From Pseudomonas jessenii (GTDB lineage: Bacteria; Pseudomonadota; Gammaproteobacteria; Pseudomonadales; Pseudomonadaceae), in contig NZ_NIWT01000007.1 of NCBI RefSeq assembly GCF_002236115.1, positions 248,001-312,000 of the forward strand: 64,000 bases of DNA, in the 5' to 3' direction. Each line of letters begins with the position of its first letter. Position 1 is the first letter of the stretch. A program made the position numbers and the translations under genes. The notes beneath the pieces are model-generated. The model saw nothing but the letters and a program-made list of their open reading frames with translations, was not told the DNA's origin and made no database searches. Of the stretch, positions 1-8,247 are shown piece by piece.

Positions 1-927
1 GATCTTGCCGCCCTGCACCAGCTGCGAGGCGGTCATGTAGGTGCCCAGGGTGTAGGCCTCGGCATCGAGCCAGGCGCGCATCACTGCTTCGCCAATGGCC
101 GGGTCGCGGTCGGCCTGCTCGCGGTTGGCCAGGTACAACTGCACCAGGCGCTTGGCGGTTTCCTGGAAACGCGCAGGCGAGCGCAGCAACAAACCGCGCT
201 CGAAACCGGCGGTGGACATCGCCACGTGCCAGCCCATGCCTTCACCACCGAGGGCGTTCTCCACCGGCACCTTGACGTCGTCGAAGAAAATCTCGGCGAA
301 ACCCGGCAAGCCATTGAGCTGCGGAATCGGTCGCACGGTGATCCCCGGCGTGTTCAGCGGCAGCAGGATGAACGTCAGGCCGTGATGGCGCTGAGACTGC
401 GGGTCGGTGCGAAAAATACCGAACGCCCAGTCAGCCCACACCGCGCGGGTCGACCAGGTTTTCTGGCCGTTGATCACGTAATGGTCGCCCACTCGTTCAG
501 CTTTGGACCGAATCGCCGCCATATCGGAGCCGGCACCCGGCTCGGACCAGGCCTGGGCCCAGATGTCTTCACCGGTGGCCATGCGCGGCAGGAATCGCGC
601 TTTCTGCTCTTCGCTGCCGTACTCCATCAGGGTCGGGCCGAGCAGGAAGATGCCGTTCTGGTTGACCCGTGCCGGCGCCCCGGAACGGTAATATTCCTCT
701 TCGAAAATCAGCCACTCGATCAGGTCGCAACCACGGCCGCCGAGTTCGGTCGGCCAGGTGACCATGCCCCAACGGCCTTCATTGAGCTTGGCTTCCCAAG
801 CGCGGTGCTCGGCAAAACCTTGCTCGGTGTCGAACGATTGCAGCGGTTCACTCGGTACATTGGCCGCCAGCCAGGTCCGCGCATCAAAGCGAAAGGCCTG
901 CTGGGCCGGGGTATAGGTCAGGTCCAT
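1..927 (-). CDS. Acyl-CoA dehydrogenase (C-terminus cut by window edge)
   Basis: The minus-strand frame is open from an ATG at 927 to the window edge, so the C-terminus is missing. It is read directly from the sequence. The N-terminal half has acyl-CoA dehydrogenase signatures: WSEPGAGSDMA (FAD/substrate binding) and INGQKTWST. A GAAGG ribosome site lies about 8 nt ahead of the ATG. It is the last visible gene of a minus-strand run hsaC-ipdA-ipdB-crotonase-ipdC-crotonase, 10 bp after the preceding gene. In actinobacteria FadE30 to FadE33 oxidise CoA esters of the C/D-ring remainder (HIP-CoA and later products). This enzyme probably does one of those steps, but which one cannot be told from sequence alone. 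Confidence 0.88.
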   Translation of the reverse strand, partial: MDLTYTPAQQAFRFDARTWLAANVPSEPLQSFDTEQGFAEHRAWEAKLNEGRWGMVTWPTELGGRGCDLIEWLIFEEEYYRSGAPARVNQNGIFLLGPTLMEYGSEEQKARFLPRMATGEDIWAQAWSEPGAGSDMAAIRSKAERVGDHYVINGQKTWSTRAVWADWAFGIFRTDPQSQRHHGLTFILLPLNTPGITVRPIPQLNGLPGFAEIFFDDVKVPVENALGGEGMGWHVAMSTAGFERGLLLRSPARFQETAKRLVQLYLANREQADRDPAIGEAVMRAWLDAEAYTLGTYMTASQLVQGGKI

Positions 928-937
928 GGATATGCCT

Positions 938-1693
938 TCAGCCGTTGAATCGGGCATCGCGTTTCTCGACGAACGAGTCGCGTGCTTCCTGAGAGTCCAG
1001 TGAGCGGTAGGCTTCGAGGGTGAAGCCCTGCTCCCAGCGGTATTTGTCTTCCAGATTGCCGTCTTCGATGCCGCTCAGCGCTTCCTTGGCCAGGCTGATC
1101 ATGCCCGGGCTCTTGGCGGCGATGGTGCGGGCGATCTGCAACGCGGCTTCGCGCAAGTCTTCGCGCTTGACCACCCGCTCCACCGCGCCCAGGCGGTAAG
1201 CTTCGGCGGCGTCGATGGCCTCGCCGGTGAAGTACATGTGGCGGACTTTCTGCACCGGGAACAACCGCTGCAAATGCGCACCGCCGCCCATGGCCCCGCG
1301 ATCCACTTCCGGCACGCCGAAGGTGGCGCACTCGGACGCGACGATGATGTCGGCGGCGCCGCAGATACCGATGCCGCCACCGAGCACGAAACCGTGCACG
1401 GCGACGATCACCGGTTTCGGATTGCGGTGGATCGCCTTGAAGCTGTCGTAGTTGCCCTTGTTCACTGCGACGATCAGGTTGCCGTCGGCGGCCAGTTCCT
1501 TGATATCGACCCCGGCGCAGAAGCCGCGACCTTCGGCCCGGATCAGGATCACCCGCACCTCGGCATTGCGCCCCAGGCTTTCGATTTCGCTGGCGATATC
1601 GGCCCAGCCCTGGCAGTTGAAGGCGTTGACCGGTGGCCGGTCGAACACCAGTTCCGCGATGCCGTTATCGATACTCACGCTAAATGGTTTCAT
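938..1693 (-). CDS. Enoyl-CoA hydratase/isomerase (crotonase family)
   Basis: 251 aa, full length for a crotonase. The oxyanion-hole segments are visible: GRGFCAGVDIKEL near residues 55-67 and HGFVLGGGIGICGAADI near 100-117, followed by FGVPEVDRGAMGGG. An AAGGGGAA ribosome site precedes ATG 1693. It lies 9 bp downstream of the ipdC-like gene and 10 bp upstream of an acyl-CoA dehydrogenase, so it is surely co-transcribed with them. It likely hydrates or isomerises a CoA thioester arising during degradation of the former C/D rings. It is distinct from the second crotonase at 2773-3645, and either could be called an EchA20-like protein by length. The exact substrate is inference. Confidence 0.88.
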   Translation of the reverse strand: MKPFSVSIDNGIAELVFDRPPVNAFNCQGWADIASEIESLGRNAEVRVILIRAEGRGFCAGVDIKELAADGNLIVAVNKGNYDSFKAIHRNPKPVIVAVHGFVLGGGIGICGAADIIVASECATFGVPEVDRGAMGGGAHLQRLFPVQKVRHMYFTGEAIDAAEAYRLGAVERVVKREDLREAALQIARTIAAKSPGMISLAKEALSGIEDGNLEDKYRWEQGFTLEAYRSLDSQEARDSFVEKRDARFNG

Positions 1694-1702
1694 GCTTTCC
1701 CC

Positions 1703-2770
1703 TTACGACACACGGCGGCACAGCTCGCCCAGGCGCACTTCGGCGTCGCGGACGATCTGTTCAATCAATTGGGCGCAGCTGGGCAAGCTGTCGATGGAGG
1801 CGGCGATTTGCCCGGCGGGCAAGACGCCCGCGGCCGGTTGCCCGTCGACCATGGCTTTCTGGATCACCATCGGCGCGTTGGCGGCCATGATGCTTTGCGC
1901 GGCGGTCAGCTCCCCGGCGCCGCGCATCTTCAAGGCACTGCCGAGCAACTGAGTCAGGCTCATGCCGGTGTGGCGGCGGTAGGCCAGGCCACTCTGCAAT
2001 GCCAGCAACAGGCGCTTGAGGCCGCCGCTGTTTTCCAGCTGGTTGAGCAATTCGTTGCGGATCATCCGTTGCGGCATGCCGTCGATGGCGCGGCTGATGA
2101 TGATCGCCGCCGGGTCCTTGACCGCCAGGTAACGGGCAAGCGTCGCCTGGGGCACCGGGCTGTCGGCGCACATCAGGAAGCGCGTACCCATGGCGATGCC
2201 TTCGGCGCCGTAGGCCAGGGCAGAAACCAGGCCCCTGCCGTCCTTGAAACCGCCGGCCGCCACCACGGGCACCGACACCGCATTGACCACTTGATCCAGC
2301 AGCATCGAGGTCGGCACGGAGCCGGTATGCCCACCGCCCTCGCCGCCCTGTACGGTCACCGCATCGGCGCCCATTTCCACGGCTTTCTGCGCATGCTTGA
2401 GCGCGCCCACCGTGGGAATGCACACCACGCCGGCGTCCTTCAGGCGACTGATCATTTGCTTGCCCGGCGAACGGCTGTAGCTGACCGCCCGGACTTTGTG
2501 GCGCAACACCAACTCGACGATCTCGCCGGCATTGGCCTGGTACATGTGGAAATTCACCCCGAACGGCTGATCGGTCAGGCGCCGGGTTTCGATAATCGCC
2601 GCTTCCATCTGCTGCGGTTCGATGGTCGCCCCGGCCAGGAAACCGAAACCACCAGCATTGCCCGTGGCCGCCACCAGTTTCGGGTCGGCGACCCAGCCCA
2701 TGGCGGTCTGGATGATCGGATAACGGCACCCGAGCAGTTGTGTCAAACGGGTATTCAACGAGATCGCCAT
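1703..2770 (-). CDS. ipdC: IpdC-like flavin oxidoreductase (nitronate monooxygenase/2-nitropropane dioxygenase fold)
   Basis: 355 aa from ATG 2770, which has a GAGG about 8 nt upstream; an in-frame GTG at 2776 overlaps the previous stop. The N-terminus (GCRYPIIQTAMGWVADPKLVAATGNAG) and the GGEGGGHTG phosphate-binding loop near residue 145 define the FMN-binding nitronate monooxygenase family. In Mycobacterium tuberculosis the same-size protein IpdC sits beside ipdAB and acts on a CoA thioester before C-ring opening. The neighbours here are ipdA, ipdB and an EchA20-like hydratase in the same strand and order, which is strong synteny for a role in HIP degradation rather than nitroalkane detoxification. 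The precise reaction in Pseudomonas is inference. Confidence 0.85.
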   Translation of the reverse strand: MAISLNTRLTQLLGCRYPIIQTAMGWVADPKLVAATGNAGGFGFLAGATIEPQQMEAAIIETRRLTDQPFGVNFHMYQANAGEIVELVLRHKVRAVSYSRSPGKQMISRLKDAGVVCIPTVGALKHAQKAVEMGADAVTVQGGEGGGHTGSVPTSMLLDQVVNAVSVPVVAAGGFKDGRGLVSALAYGAEGIAMGTRFLMCADSPVPQATLARYLAVKDPAAIIISRAIDGMPQRMIRNELLNQLENSGGLKRLLLALQSGLAYRRHTGMSLTQLLGSALKMRGAGELTAAQSIMAANAPMVIQKAMVDGQPAAGVLPAGQIAASIDSLPSCAQLIEQIVRDAEVRLGELCRRVS

Positions 2771-2772
2771 GC

Positions 2773-3645
2773 TCACGCCTCGCCCGTTTTACGCTGGGAA
2801 CTGGCCATGGCCTTGGCGTCGTAGCCGCCGAGGCGGTCGCCGGACACCAGTTCGTTGTGGGCATGAGCAAAGTGATGCAGACCGAACACCATGTCCATGG
2901 TCGCGCGCTTGCCCATCAGGTCTTCGGCGTTGTTCACCGCCTGCTTGCTCAGCTGCAGGCCCAGGCGCGGCATCTGTGCGATGCGCCCGGCGATGTCGAG
3001 GGTCTGTTGTTCCAGCTCGTCGCGAGCAACCACCCGATTGAGCATGCCCATCTGATAGGCACGCGGTGCCGGCATGCGCTCGCCGAGGAACAAAAATTCC
3101 TTGGCGATGCGCGGATTGAGTTCATGCACGTGGGCGAAATACTCGACCCCGGGAATGCCCATGCGCACCACCGGATCTGCGAAGTAAGCATCCTCGCTGG
3201 CCACGATCAGGTCGCAGACCCAGGCCAGCATCAACCCACCGGCAATGCACGCGCCCTGGACCATGGCGATGGTCGGCTTGGGCATCTCGCGCCAACGGCG
3301 GCACATGCCCAGATAGACTTCCTGCTCACGGGCATACAAAAACTCGCCGCCCGGTTTGTTCACATGGTCGTACCACAGGCTGGCGCGATCGAAGGTCTTG
3401 TCGACGTCGCGGCCCGGGGTGCCGATGTCATGCCCGGCGGAGAAATGCTTGCCGGCGCCACGCAACACAATGACCTTCACTTCATCATCATCGCAGGCCC
3501 GGCGAAACGCCGCGTCCAGCGCATAGGTCATCTGCGAGTTCTGCGCGTTGTGGAACTCGGGGCGGTTCATGGTGACCAGGGCCACCGCGCCACGCACCTC
3601 GTACAGCACCACCTCGGCCTGATTGTTATCGTTATGTTCAACCAT
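2773..3645 (-). CDS. Enoyl-CoA hydratase/isomerase, EchA20-like (D-ring opening)
   Basis: 290 aa from ATG 3645; the frame runs open further upstream, but that part overlaps ipdB and is a shadow. Crotonase motifs are GAGKHFSAGHDIG near residue 70 and QGACIAGGLMLAWVCDLIVAS near 145, with a D-P-V-V-R-M-G segment after them. It is longer than a standard crotonase because of an insertion after the first motif (PGRDVDKTFDRASLWYDHV). In M. tuberculosis EchA20 hydrolyses the remaining carbocycle just before IpdAB opens the C ring, and echA20 neighbours ipdAB. Here it lies between ipdB (23 bp away) and ipdC (overlapping ends). The EchA20 role is therefore supported by context. ScdY-type enzymes of Comamonas are the comparable group. 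Confidence 0.83.
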   Translation of the reverse strand: MVEHNDNNQAEVVLYEVRGAVALVTMNRPEFHNAQNSQMTYALDAAFRRACDDDEVKVIVLRGAGKHFSAGHDIGTPGRDVDKTFDRASLWYDHVNKPGGEFLYAREQEVYLGMCRRWREMPKPTIAMVQGACIAGGLMLAWVCDLIVASEDAYFADPVVRMGIPGVEYFAHVHELNPRIAKEFLFLGERMPAPRAYQMGMLNRVVARDELEQQTLDIAGRIAQMPRLGLQLSKQAVNNAEDLMGKRATMDMVFGLHHFAHAHNELVSGDRLGGYDAKAMASSQRKTGEA

Positions 3646-3668
3646 CACTTTTCTCCGCAACGCGTTGC

Positions 3669-4457
3669 TCAGCGTTGGCCTGGCGGGTTGTCTTTGAGTT
3701 GCAGGGCGCGCAGGTTGTGCGGGTCCAGACGCTGGATCAGCTGCAACTGCTCGGCCGTCGGCGCGGCAGTGGTCAGGCAATCGTCCGGCACATGCAACTC
3801 GAAGCCGGTGTTGTCCTGGACTTGCGCCGCCGTCACGCCGGGGTGCAGCGAACGGATGCGCATCTGCCGTTGCGGGCCCTGGAAATCCAGCACGCAGAGG
3901 TCGGTGATGATCAGGCGGATGTCGATGTCGTTCATCGACCAGCCCCGTGCCAGTCGGGCCGGGTTGTAGCCGACCGAGGCGACCATATCGACCTCGCCTT
4001 CGACGAATACCCGGCGGTTGTGGCTCGGCACGCAAAACGAGTTGGCGTGGCTGATCGAGTTGCCGGGGAAACCGCGTACACCGAGCATCTGCGCCTTGGG
4101 TTTGGCGTAGTCGCCGATGCAGGAAATGTTGGCCTGACCGTAACGGTCGATCTGGGTTGGGCCGACCAGCGCATGACGCTTGCCGCCCCAGACGTTGTCG
4201 AAAATCCGCGAGAAACCCATCCAGCTGTCGCGCTTGGGTTCATAGCCTTTGCGCGCGCCCAACGGCACCGGCTCGGCAACCATGTAGGCTTCGGAGTCGG
4301 TCATCAGCAGTTGCGGGTTGCTGGTCAGCATGGCCAGCGAAGCAGCCAGGCGCGGAATCACGCCGATGCCGGAGGCCAATACTTCGCCGTCTTCGCGCCA
4401 GGCTTCGGAGGCCGCGCAGATCATCAGTTCGGCGAGGCTGTAATCAGTAGTGCTCAT
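3669..4457 (-). CDS. ipdB: IpdB, beta subunit of C-ring-opening CoA hydrolase (CoA-transferase fold)
   Basis: 262 aa, class I CoA-transferase beta-subunit fold. Visible segments are ASEAWREDGEVLASGIGVIPRLAA near the N-terminus and VGPTQIDRYGQANISCIGDY in the middle. IpdA and IpdB form a heteromer which, in actinobacteria, hydrolyses the last ring (COCHEA-CoA) instead of transferring CoA. The gene starts 12 bp after the ipdA stop and is followed by the EchA20-like hydratase. The order hsaC-ipdA-ipdB-echA-ipdC matches one C/D-ring module. ScdL1L2 of Comamonas is the equivalent pair. I am confident of the family and the pairing; the substrate follows from the family. Confidence 0.9.
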   Translation of the reverse strand: MSTTDYSLAELMICAASEAWREDGEVLASGIGVIPRLAASLAMLTSNPQLLMTDSEAYMVAEPVPLGARKGYEPKRDSWMGFSRIFDNVWGGKRHALVGPTQIDRYGQANISCIGDYAKPKAQMLGVRGFPGNSISHANSFCVPSHNRRVFVEGEVDMVASVGYNPARLARGWSMNDIDIRLIITDLCVLDFQGPQRQMRIRSLHPGVTAAQVQDNTGFELHVPDDCLTTAAPTAEQLQLIQRLDPHNLRALQLKDNPPGQR

Positions 4458-4469
4458 CGGAAGGTTCCC

Positions 4470-5351
4470 TTAGAAAATCGGCAACGGCAGTTCACGGATC
4501 GCAGCCAGGCCGCCGACCTTTTCCAGATACTGTTCGTGGGTGCAGTCGACGTAGTCGCGGACATAGCCCTGCCAGCCATCGGCCGCCTGGACCGTGGCGT
4601 TGTAGGCCTTGAAGTGCGCGACGTCGAAACCGTACAGCGGCGCGCACGAAGACGGATGCGCCCCGCCCGGCACATGGGCCACGGCGGTGGTCAGGTTGCG
4701 TTCCCAGAACACCTGATGCGCGTGGGCGCTGTCCTGATGGAAATACTCGCTGTCGACCAGCTCATCGCAGGTCACGTAGCTGTGGGTCGCGGCCCGCACG
4801 AACAGGTCGTCCATGTAGTGATCCGGACCGCTGATCTGGCACACGCCGCGTGCATCGGCACGGTCGACGTGCACCAGCGCCGCGTCGAGCTTGAGCGCCG
4901 GCATCGCCACCCAGTCCTTGCCATCGGCATAGGGCGAGGCGATCAACTTGATCTGGCGGTTGTGGCGCAACACATCGGTGCCCAGGCCCACCGCCGTCGG
5001 AATGAACGGCACATTCATCGCCGCCGCGCGCAGACCGAGCAGCAGCATGCCTTCGTCGATCTCCATCACTTCCAGCGCCGCTTCCTGGCGCGCCTTGCGG
5101 AAGTACGGTTCCAGCGGAATAAAGTCCAGGGAAACGAAGGCGAACACCAGTTTCTTGATCTTGCCGGCCGCGCAGAGCATGCCGACATCGGCACCGCCGT
5201 AGGCAACCACGGTCAGGTCCTTGAGGTCCGAGCGCAGGATCTCTCGCACCAGCGCCATCGGCTTGCGCCGCGGGCCCCAGCCACCGATACCGATGGTCAT
5301 GCCGTCACGCAGTTGGCCGACAATCTCGGCGGTGGTCATTTGCTTGTCCAT
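4470..5351 (-). CDS. ipdA: IpdA, alpha subunit of C-ring-opening CoA hydrolase (CoA-transferase fold)
   Basis: 293 aa from ATG 5351, chosen because AGGA lies 8 nt upstream. ATGs at 5357 and 5366 are in frame, and the 5366 one overlaps the hsaC stop. The N-terminal segment GMTIGIGGWGPRRKPMALVREIL is typical of CoA-transferase alpha subunits, and the length is close to actinobacterial IpdA. It partners IpdB in hydrolytic opening of the former steroid C ring. Translational coupling to hsaC is likely because the genes abut or overlap. This joins A-ring cleavage and C-ring cleavage in one transcript. Confidence 0.9.
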   Translation of the reverse strand: MDKQMTTAEIVGQLRDGMTIGIGGWGPRRKPMALVREILRSDLKDLTVVAYGGADVGMLCAAGKIKKLVFAFVSLDFIPLEPYFRKARQEAALEVMEIDEGMLLLGLRAAAMNVPFIPTAVGLGTDVLRHNRQIKLIASPYADGKDWVAMPALKLDAALVHVDRADARGVCQISGPDHYMDDLFVRAATHSYVTCDELVDSEYFHQDSAHAHQVFWERNLTTAVAHVPGGAHPSSCAPLYGFDVAHFKAYNATVQAADGWQGYVRDYVDCTHEQYLEKVGGLAAIRELPLPIF

Positions 5352-5362
5352 CGTCATGTTCC

Positions 5363-6259
5363 TCATTGGCGACCGACACTGAAGTCGTGGCCCCAGTGGC
5401 TGACCACGGTGCTTTCGAACGGCGTGTGGCGGTCCCAGTCGACCACCAGGCCATCGCAGCCGTATTCCAGGTCAAACCCGGACGGGGTCTTGATATAGAA
5501 AGAAATCATCTGGTCGTTGGTGTGCTGGCCGAGGGTGGCCGACAGCTTCACGCCATTGGCGTGGACGCGGTCCAGGGCGCGGCCGACTTCGTCCAACGCG
5601 TTGACCTCGACCATCATGTGCACGCAGCCGTGGGGCATCGGGCACTCGAAAATCGCCAGCGAGTGGTGGCGGCCGTTGTTGCAGTGCAGGAAGTGAATAC
5701 GCTTTTGCGGCTCGGCCGGGTCCGGGGTGAAGCGGACTTTCATCAGGTCCGACAGGCCGAAACCCATCACCTGCTCGTAGAAGTCGCGGCAGCGCTCGAA
5801 GGCAGGTGCCGGCAGCACTACGTGGCCCATGCCCAGTTCGTTGGTAACGAACCCTTTGACGCCCACCGGCGAGACGAAACGGGCGAAGTCCTGCAACGGG
5901 CCCCAGAAGATTTCGTGACGGTTGCCATCCGGGTCGCTGAAGTGCACCAGCTCCTGGACCTTGCGCAGCTTGGCCTCGGCCGCGGTACCACGGGTCACTT
6001 GCACATCGGCCTGTTGCAACTCGCTGACCGCCTGTTCCAGCGCCGCCTTGCCGGCCACCTCCCAGCCGCAGGCACCGAAGCCGTTCTCGACGTTCTTCTG
6101 CACCAGGATGCGGTAGTGGCGCTCGTCCATCTTCAGGTACAGGTGCGCGTCGTCATCAGAGCCGATGACCATCATGCCCAGCACCTGGCTTGCGTAGTGG
6201 CGCCATTGCGCCAGGTCGCTGGATAACAGGGTGACGTAACCCAGACCACGGATATCCAT
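5363..6259 (-). CDS. hsaC: Extradiol (meta-cleavage) dioxygenase for the seco-steroid catechol
   Basis: 298 aa from ATG 6259, with AGGAG 8 nt upstream; the open frame extends 36 codons further without a ribosome site. Two vicinal-oxygen-chelate modules are present. The predicted Fe(II) ligands are His146 (GMGHVVL), His214 (GCVHMMVEV) and Glu265 (GFDLEYG), in the correct spacing for type I extradiol dioxygenases. HsaC/TesB cleaves the aromatised A ring (3,4-DHSA) between C4 and C5. It is the first gene of the ipdAB operon and is preceded by operator 6359-6376. It supplies the substrate for HsaD encoded at 37.5 kb. Confidence 0.92.
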   Translation of the reverse strand: MDIRGLGYVTLLSSDLAQWRHYASQVLGMMVIGSDDDAHLYLKMDERHYRILVQKNVENGFGACGWEVAGKAALEQAVSELQQADVQVTRGTAAEAKLRKVQELVHFSDPDGNRHEIFWGPLQDFARFVSPVGVKGFVTNELGMGHVVLPAPAFERCRDFYEQVMGFGLSDLMKVRFTPDPAEPQKRIHFLHCNNGRHHSLAIFECPMPHGCVHMMVEVNALDEVGRALDRVHANGVKLSATLGQHTNDQMISFYIKTPSGFDLEYGCDGLVVDWDRHTPFESTVVSHWGHDFSVGRQ

Positions 6260-6358
6260 GGATGCACTCCTCGTTTTTCTCAGGCGGTGCCGCCCTTCGG
6301 CGACTGCCGGGGGAGACTTTATGTAGGGCCTATTCAAACGGGTTCGGGGAGGGGCAAC

Positions 6359-6376
6359 ATCGTCCAATGGGACTAG
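6359..6376 (-). promoter_or_regulatory. Steroid-regulon operator upstream of hsaC operon
   Basis: Read on the minus strand: CTAGTCC-CATT-GGACGAT, a full match to the motif shared by the steroid units of this window. A -10-like TTGAAT (6332-6337) follows exactly 21 nt downstream, and hsaC starts about 73 nt later. Binding by the LuxR-type regulator at 32.3 kb is inferred. Confidence 0.75.
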
Positions 6377-6403
6377 CGGAAATGATGGCGCGGAACCTGA
6401 AAA

Positions 6404-6485
6404 ACCTGTGGGAGCGAGCTTGCTCGCGATGGCGGTGTGTCAGTCAACAGAGATGCTGGATGACAGGGCCTCATCGCGAGCAAGC
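6404..6485. repeat. REP pair interrupted by IS copy 1 (left part)
   Basis: Outward REP (CTGTGGGAGCGAGCTTGCTC) at about 6404-6431, and the first half of its inverted partner ending in GCGAGCAAGC at 6485, where the IS begins. The second half (AGCTCGCTCCCACAGG) resumes at 7728. Confidence 0.9.
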
Positions 6486-6523
6486 TGAACTGGTCAAGTA
6501 ATCCCGGACACCGGTTACGGTGT

Positions 6524-7360
6524 TTATGCCGCTTTTTGCTCCATGGCTATTGGCGACAGATAGTTGTTGTAGCTGTGGAGCCTGGTGCGGTTGTAGTACA
6601 TGAAGAAGCGCACCATATCGGTTTTGGCTTCCTCGATCTTGCTGTAGCCACTACGAGGCACCCATTCTGATTTCAGCGTGCCGAAAAATCGCTCTGTTGG
6701 AGCGTTGTCCCAGCACTGCCCGCGATGGCTCATGCTTTGCAATATGTCACGACGCTTCAGTTCTTCTTGAAACTTGCGGCTGGTGTACTGACAACCCTGA
6801 TCCGAGTGAAACATCAGCCCCGCAGGGCACGTTCGAACCTCTGCCGCCATGCGTAGCGCCTTGCTGACCAAGTTGGCGTCATTGACCAGCGAAAATGCCC
6901 AACCGATGACCCGGCGAGCAAACAAATCGATGACGATGGCCAGATGAACCCAGCGCTCGCCCACCATCAAGCTGGTCACGTCGCCACACCAGACCTGATC
7001 GACTGCAGCCGGTTTGAAGTTGCGCTTGAGCCGATTGGGCGCGACAAACGCTTCCACTCCTTTGGATCTGAATGGGTGAGGCTGGCGTTGTTTACTGACA
7101 ATGTTGGCCTCCCTCATCAGCGCTCGGACAAGGCCTCTTCCAACTGCAATGTTTTGGGACTTCAGGCCCTTGCTGATCATTCTGGAGCCCATGGCTTCGC
7201 GGCTTTCGCTGTGCAGTTCAACCACTTTGAGCTTGAGCTCTTCGCGCCTGATCCGCGGTTGGGCTCGCCGCTGAAGCCACTCGTAAAAGCTGCTGCGCTT
7301 CACATCGAAAACACGACACACGACAGCTGTCGGGAACGACTCTCTTAGTTCCGCAATCAT
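6524..7360 (-). CDS. IS3-family transposase OrfB (DDE integrase domain), copy 1
   Basis: 278 aa from the ATG that overlaps the orfA stop as ATGA. An N-terminal HTH_21-like region is followed by an rve integrase core with the DDE residues in CGDVTSL, FHSDQGCQYTS and NAPTERFFGTLKSEW. In vivo it is probably made mainly as an OrfAB fusion through -1 slippage on A-AAA-AAG in orfA. It looks intact. The upstream part of the long open frame is out-of-frame overlap with orfA. Confidence 0.93.
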   Translation of the reverse strand: MIAELRESFPTAVVCRVFDVKRSSFYEWLQRRAQPRIRREELKLKVVELHSESREAMGSRMISKGLKSQNIAVGRGLVRALMREANIVSKQRQPHPFRSKGVEAFVAPNRLKRNFKPAAVDQVWCGDVTSLMVGERWVHLAIVIDLFARRVIGWAFSLVNDANLVSKALRMAAEVRTCPAGLMFHSDQGCQYTSRKFQEELKRRDILQSMSHRGQCWDNAPTERFFGTLKSEWVPRSGYSKIEEAKTDMVRFFMYYNRTRLHSYNNYLSPIAMEQKAA

Positions 7361-7662
7361 CGAAAACGATCGGGATCCGACATCAAGAGAGCGGTAGCCT
7401 TTTTTAAGATCTCGGCTTCCATTTCCATGCGCTTGATCTTGGCCTTTAGTTCCTGGATCTGGCGCTGATCTTCGGTAATCGCCTTGGTGCCTTTGACTGG
7501 CTGCCCCTCGCGCTCCTTGCGAACCTGATCGACCCAACGCCGTAAAGCGGTGGGCCCGATATCCAGCGATGCACAAACGTCTGGAACCGGGCAGTTATCA
7601 TCAAGCACCATGCTGGCAGCATGCAGCTTGAACTCGCGGGTATAGACCTTTCTTTCGTTCAT
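7357..7662 (-). CDS. IS3-family transposase OrfA (HTH), copy 1
   Basis: 101 aa, an IS3-type OrfA with an N-terminal helix-turn-helix (YTREFKLHAASMVLDD... ALRRWVDQVRKER) and a C-terminal leucine-zipper-like region (IQELKAKIKRMEMEAEILKKA). The slippery A-AAA-AAG heptamer lies in the EILKKA codons, and OrfB is in the -1 frame. GGAGG precedes the ATG. It is identical to copy 2. Confidence 0.93.
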   Translation of the reverse strand: MNERKVYTREFKLHAASMVLDDNCPVPDVCASLDIGPTALRRWVDQVRKEREGQPVKGTKAITEDQRQIQELKAKIKRMEMEAEILKKATALLMSDPDRFR

Positions 7663-7758
7663 GGAACCTCCAAGTTGGCGAAATCATATCGCCCTTAAGA
7701 GGTGTCCGGAATTATTAGGCCAGTTCAAGCTCGCTCCCACAGGGGGGGGGTTGCGGGT

Positions 7759-8118
7759 TTATGCAGCTGGTTCGATTTGATCGAGCACGCGATTCGCGGT
7801 GATTTCGGCGAGCATTACGCTATTGGAAATACCCAGCAGTGCATTACGGTCACCGCCCTCCAGATGATCCACCAGTTGATGCACCATCACATCCACCGAG
7901 GCCAACGTCTCGACGAGATAGACCACCAGGGTTTCGGTCGTAGCGTCAGGGTCGACGGTAAACAGCGTGCTGATTGTTCGAGGGGTGGCTTTGATGTCAG
8001 CGGTCGAGGGGAAGTGGTAAGCGAGGGCACGTTCGGCGGCCTCGTTGAGTTTTTTTGAATCGGGTTCGTATGGGGATGCCGGATCGGTGTCCGGCGGGTT
8101 TGGCGTTACCTTGAACAT
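7759..8118 (-). CDS. DUF6124 family protein
   Basis: 119 aa starting MFKVTPNPPDTDPASPYEPDSKKLNEAAERAL, the hallmark of a small Pseudomonas family (DUF6124) of unknown function. It has no signal peptide or membrane segment and is predicted to be helical. GGAGAG lies about 6 nt upstream of the ATG. Its leader carries a strong RNA hairpin (8173-8247). It stands alone between the IS and the LLM gene and has no steroid operator, so it is probably a bystander and not part of the pathway. Confidence 0.75.
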   Translation of the reverse strand: MFKVTPNPPDTDPASPYEPDSKKLNEAAERALAYHFPSTADIKATPRTISTLFTVDPDATTETLVVYLVETLASVDVMVHQLVDHLEGGDRNALLGISNSVMLAEITANRVLDQIEPAA

Positions 8119-8172
8119 TCACGACTCTCCAATATTTTGGAGCCGTCACCGACTTGCGACTAAACGAGAGGT

Positions 8173-8247
8173 GGCAGCTGTACGCAGGTTAGTCGACCGG
8201 GGAGAATCGAAACCGGCGCGCCCAAAGGCGCCCTGCGCACAGCTACC
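8173..8247 (-). promoter_or_regulatory. Structured leader element of the DUF6124 gene
   Basis: On the minus strand GGTAGCTGTGCGCAGG (8247-8232) pairs over all 16 bases with CCTGCGTACAGCTGCC (8188-8173). Two of the pairs are G-U wobbles, which form only in RNA sense to the gene. Inside is a smaller hairpin, GCGCC-UUUG-GGCGC. The element ends about 55 nt before the DUF6124 start. It could be a cis-regulatory RNA or a small RNA; this is not established. Confidence 0.55.

Larger units (their letters stand above)
6486..7727 (-). mobile_element. IS3-family insertion sequence, copy 1 (1242 bp)
   Basis: The ends are inverted repeats: TGAACTGGTCAAGTAATCCC on the left, and on the right the reverse complement of TGAACTGGCCTAATAATTCC. 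A 3-bp target duplication AGC flanks it (6483-6485 and 7728-7730). It carries orfA and orfB with a -1 frameshift signal. The second copy at 40161-41402 has the same length and identical predicted proteins, in the opposite orientation. Both sit at the same position within a REP sequence. Confidence 0.95.

Noticed and set aside
226..948. Plus-strand open frame of 240 aa
   Set aside because: Antisense to the partial acyl-CoA dehydrogenase; no domain and the typical composition of a high-GC shadow frame.
1238..2824. Plus-strand open frame of 528 aa
   Set aside because: Antisense to the crotonase and ipdC genes, which have clear family motifs and ribosome sites.
3675..5498. Plus-strand open frame of 607 aa
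   Set aside because: Antisense to ipdA and ipdB; no recognisable domain, so a GC-rich shadow.
7357..7576. Longer OrfB start at 7576 (and 40312 in copy 2)
   Set aside because: That part is the -1 frame overlap with orfA; the real product is either the OrfAB fusion by frameshift or OrfB from the ATGA overlap.
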